Positions 14,025 through 14,516 of a stretch of 14,516 nt of DNA are shown here, piece after piece (position 1 is the first letter of the stretch; each line of letters begins with the position of its first letter). The stretch is from NCBI GenBank assembly GCA_017995495.1, contig JAGOIS010000020.1:1-14516 (forward strand), written 5' to 3'. The notes under the pieces were generated by a model. The model saw only the letters and a list, made by a program, of their open reading frames with translations. It had not been told where the DNA came from and did no database searches. A program made the position numbers and the translations under genes. Source of the stretch: Candidatus Cloacimonadota bacterium. Lineage in GTDB: Bacteria; Cloacimonadota; Cloacimonadia; Cloacimonadales; Cloacimonadaceae.

Positions 14025-14516
14025 CGGGGTGTTTGATGTAGTGACGATCATCGTGTTATGCGTAACGCCGGTTACGGTAATTTCCCCCTGGGGCCGGGCG
14101 TATTTGCCTCTTGATCGCCTCCCCTTCAGTACCCATTGAACCATTGGGAAGTCAACGGGAAGTGAATGGGATATGGATGGGATGCAGCTCAGAGAGCCCC
14201 TGGATACAGTGGGTAACAAAAGCGGGATATGTCCTCAAATCATTGGATCAACGCGAACCTGAATGCGTTTGGATGGCAGATTCTGAAGAAGTTGAGGGTG
14301 AAAAAAATCAACTCTCCGCATCTCTTCACACAGGTGATGAGTAGAATTGAGTTATTGCAGCACAGTAAGTTAGGTCCATCTCTTCACTGATTTTGCCCAC
14401 CTGTATACAGCGGGGGAAGCCAATGCTCATGGAGTTGGATTTGAAGGCAAGGGGATGTCCGTGCAAGGTTGGCAAGATAAATAAGCCAAGCTGGGTTGAG
14501 ATGCAGTAAGAGAAGG

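Larger units (their letters stand above)
13332..14516. other. Gene-free, repeat-rich tract after queE
   Basis: About 1.2 kb with no ORF that resembles a protein or has a good ribosome binding site. Positions 13380-14025 are a patchwork of hairpin repeats, pyrimidine tracts and REP-like elements, listed separately. From about 14040 to the end the DNA is less GC-rich and shows only small signals: inverted repeats ACGAT-C-ATCGT (14044-14054) and CGTAAC-GCCG-GTTACG (14061-14076), and the direct repeat CATCTCTTCAC at 14319 and 14377. I see no tRNA, CRISPR array or transposase remnant. Confidence 0.7.

Noticed and set aside
14111..14344. 77-codon ORF in the tail region
   Set aside because: TTG start, no ribosome binding site, no recognisable sequence.
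14229..14390. 53-residue basic ORF beginning MSSNHWINANLNAFGWQILK
   Set aside because: It has an ATG and a plausible composition, but no clear ribosome binding site and no homology I can name. Kept only as a weak candidate.

Overview
The window looks like a chromosomal segment of an anaerobic, amino-acid-fermenting, Gram-negative-type bacterium. It carries a lysine-fermentation operon (kdd-kamA-kamB-like), several exported proteins including a periplasmic SurA-like chaperone, and a very large secreted C10 protease built from extracellular beta domains. This combination fits Candidatus Cloacimonadota (WWE1) or a relative. That assignment is an inference from gene content and was not tested. 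Coding DNA is fairly GC-rich. Ribosome binding sites are AGGAG-like, and several genes have a TTGAC(A/G/T) -35 box.

Layout. Positions 1-295 (minus): 5' part of an exported L,D-transpeptidase-like gene, cut by the window edge. 558-2330 (plus): periplasmic parvulin-type peptidyl-prolyl isomerase, followed by a strong intrinsic terminator. 6741 down to 2487 (minus): an operon in the order kdd, kamA, a P-loop ATPase resembling KamB, and a cation diffusion facilitator. Junctions are 10 bp, 13 bp and a 4-bp ATGA overlap. 7373-6867 (minus): small exported protein of unknown function. 11151-7606 (minus): 1181-residue secreted C10 (streptopain-family) protease with its own terminator. 11497-12687 (plus): electron transfer flavoprotein alpha subunit with an N-terminal 2[4Fe-4S] ferredoxin domain, followed 20 bp later by queE (7-deazaguanine pathway). 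13332-14516: about 1.2 kb with no convincing gene. Its first 0.7 kb is packed with hairpin-forming repeats, pyrimidine tracts and REP-like elements.

How the genes may work together. The secreted protease could release peptides. KamA converts L-lysine to beta-lysine, and Kdd oxidises the later intermediate 3,5-diaminohexanoate. The KamB-like ATPase probably services the B12-dependent aminomutase (KamDE), which is not in the window. The ferredoxin-fused EtfA could take part in the crotonyl-CoA/butyryl-CoA end of the same pathway, but this link is only inferred because no etfB or acyl-CoA dehydrogenase is present.

Most notable: KamA keeps all radical-SAM and PLP residues but lacks the C-terminal CxCxxC zinc site of the clostridial enzyme. 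The intergenic hairpin family shows a compensatory base-pair change in its stem, so the fold, not just the sequence, appears conserved. The parvulin protein contains three copies of a parvulin-tail-like motif.
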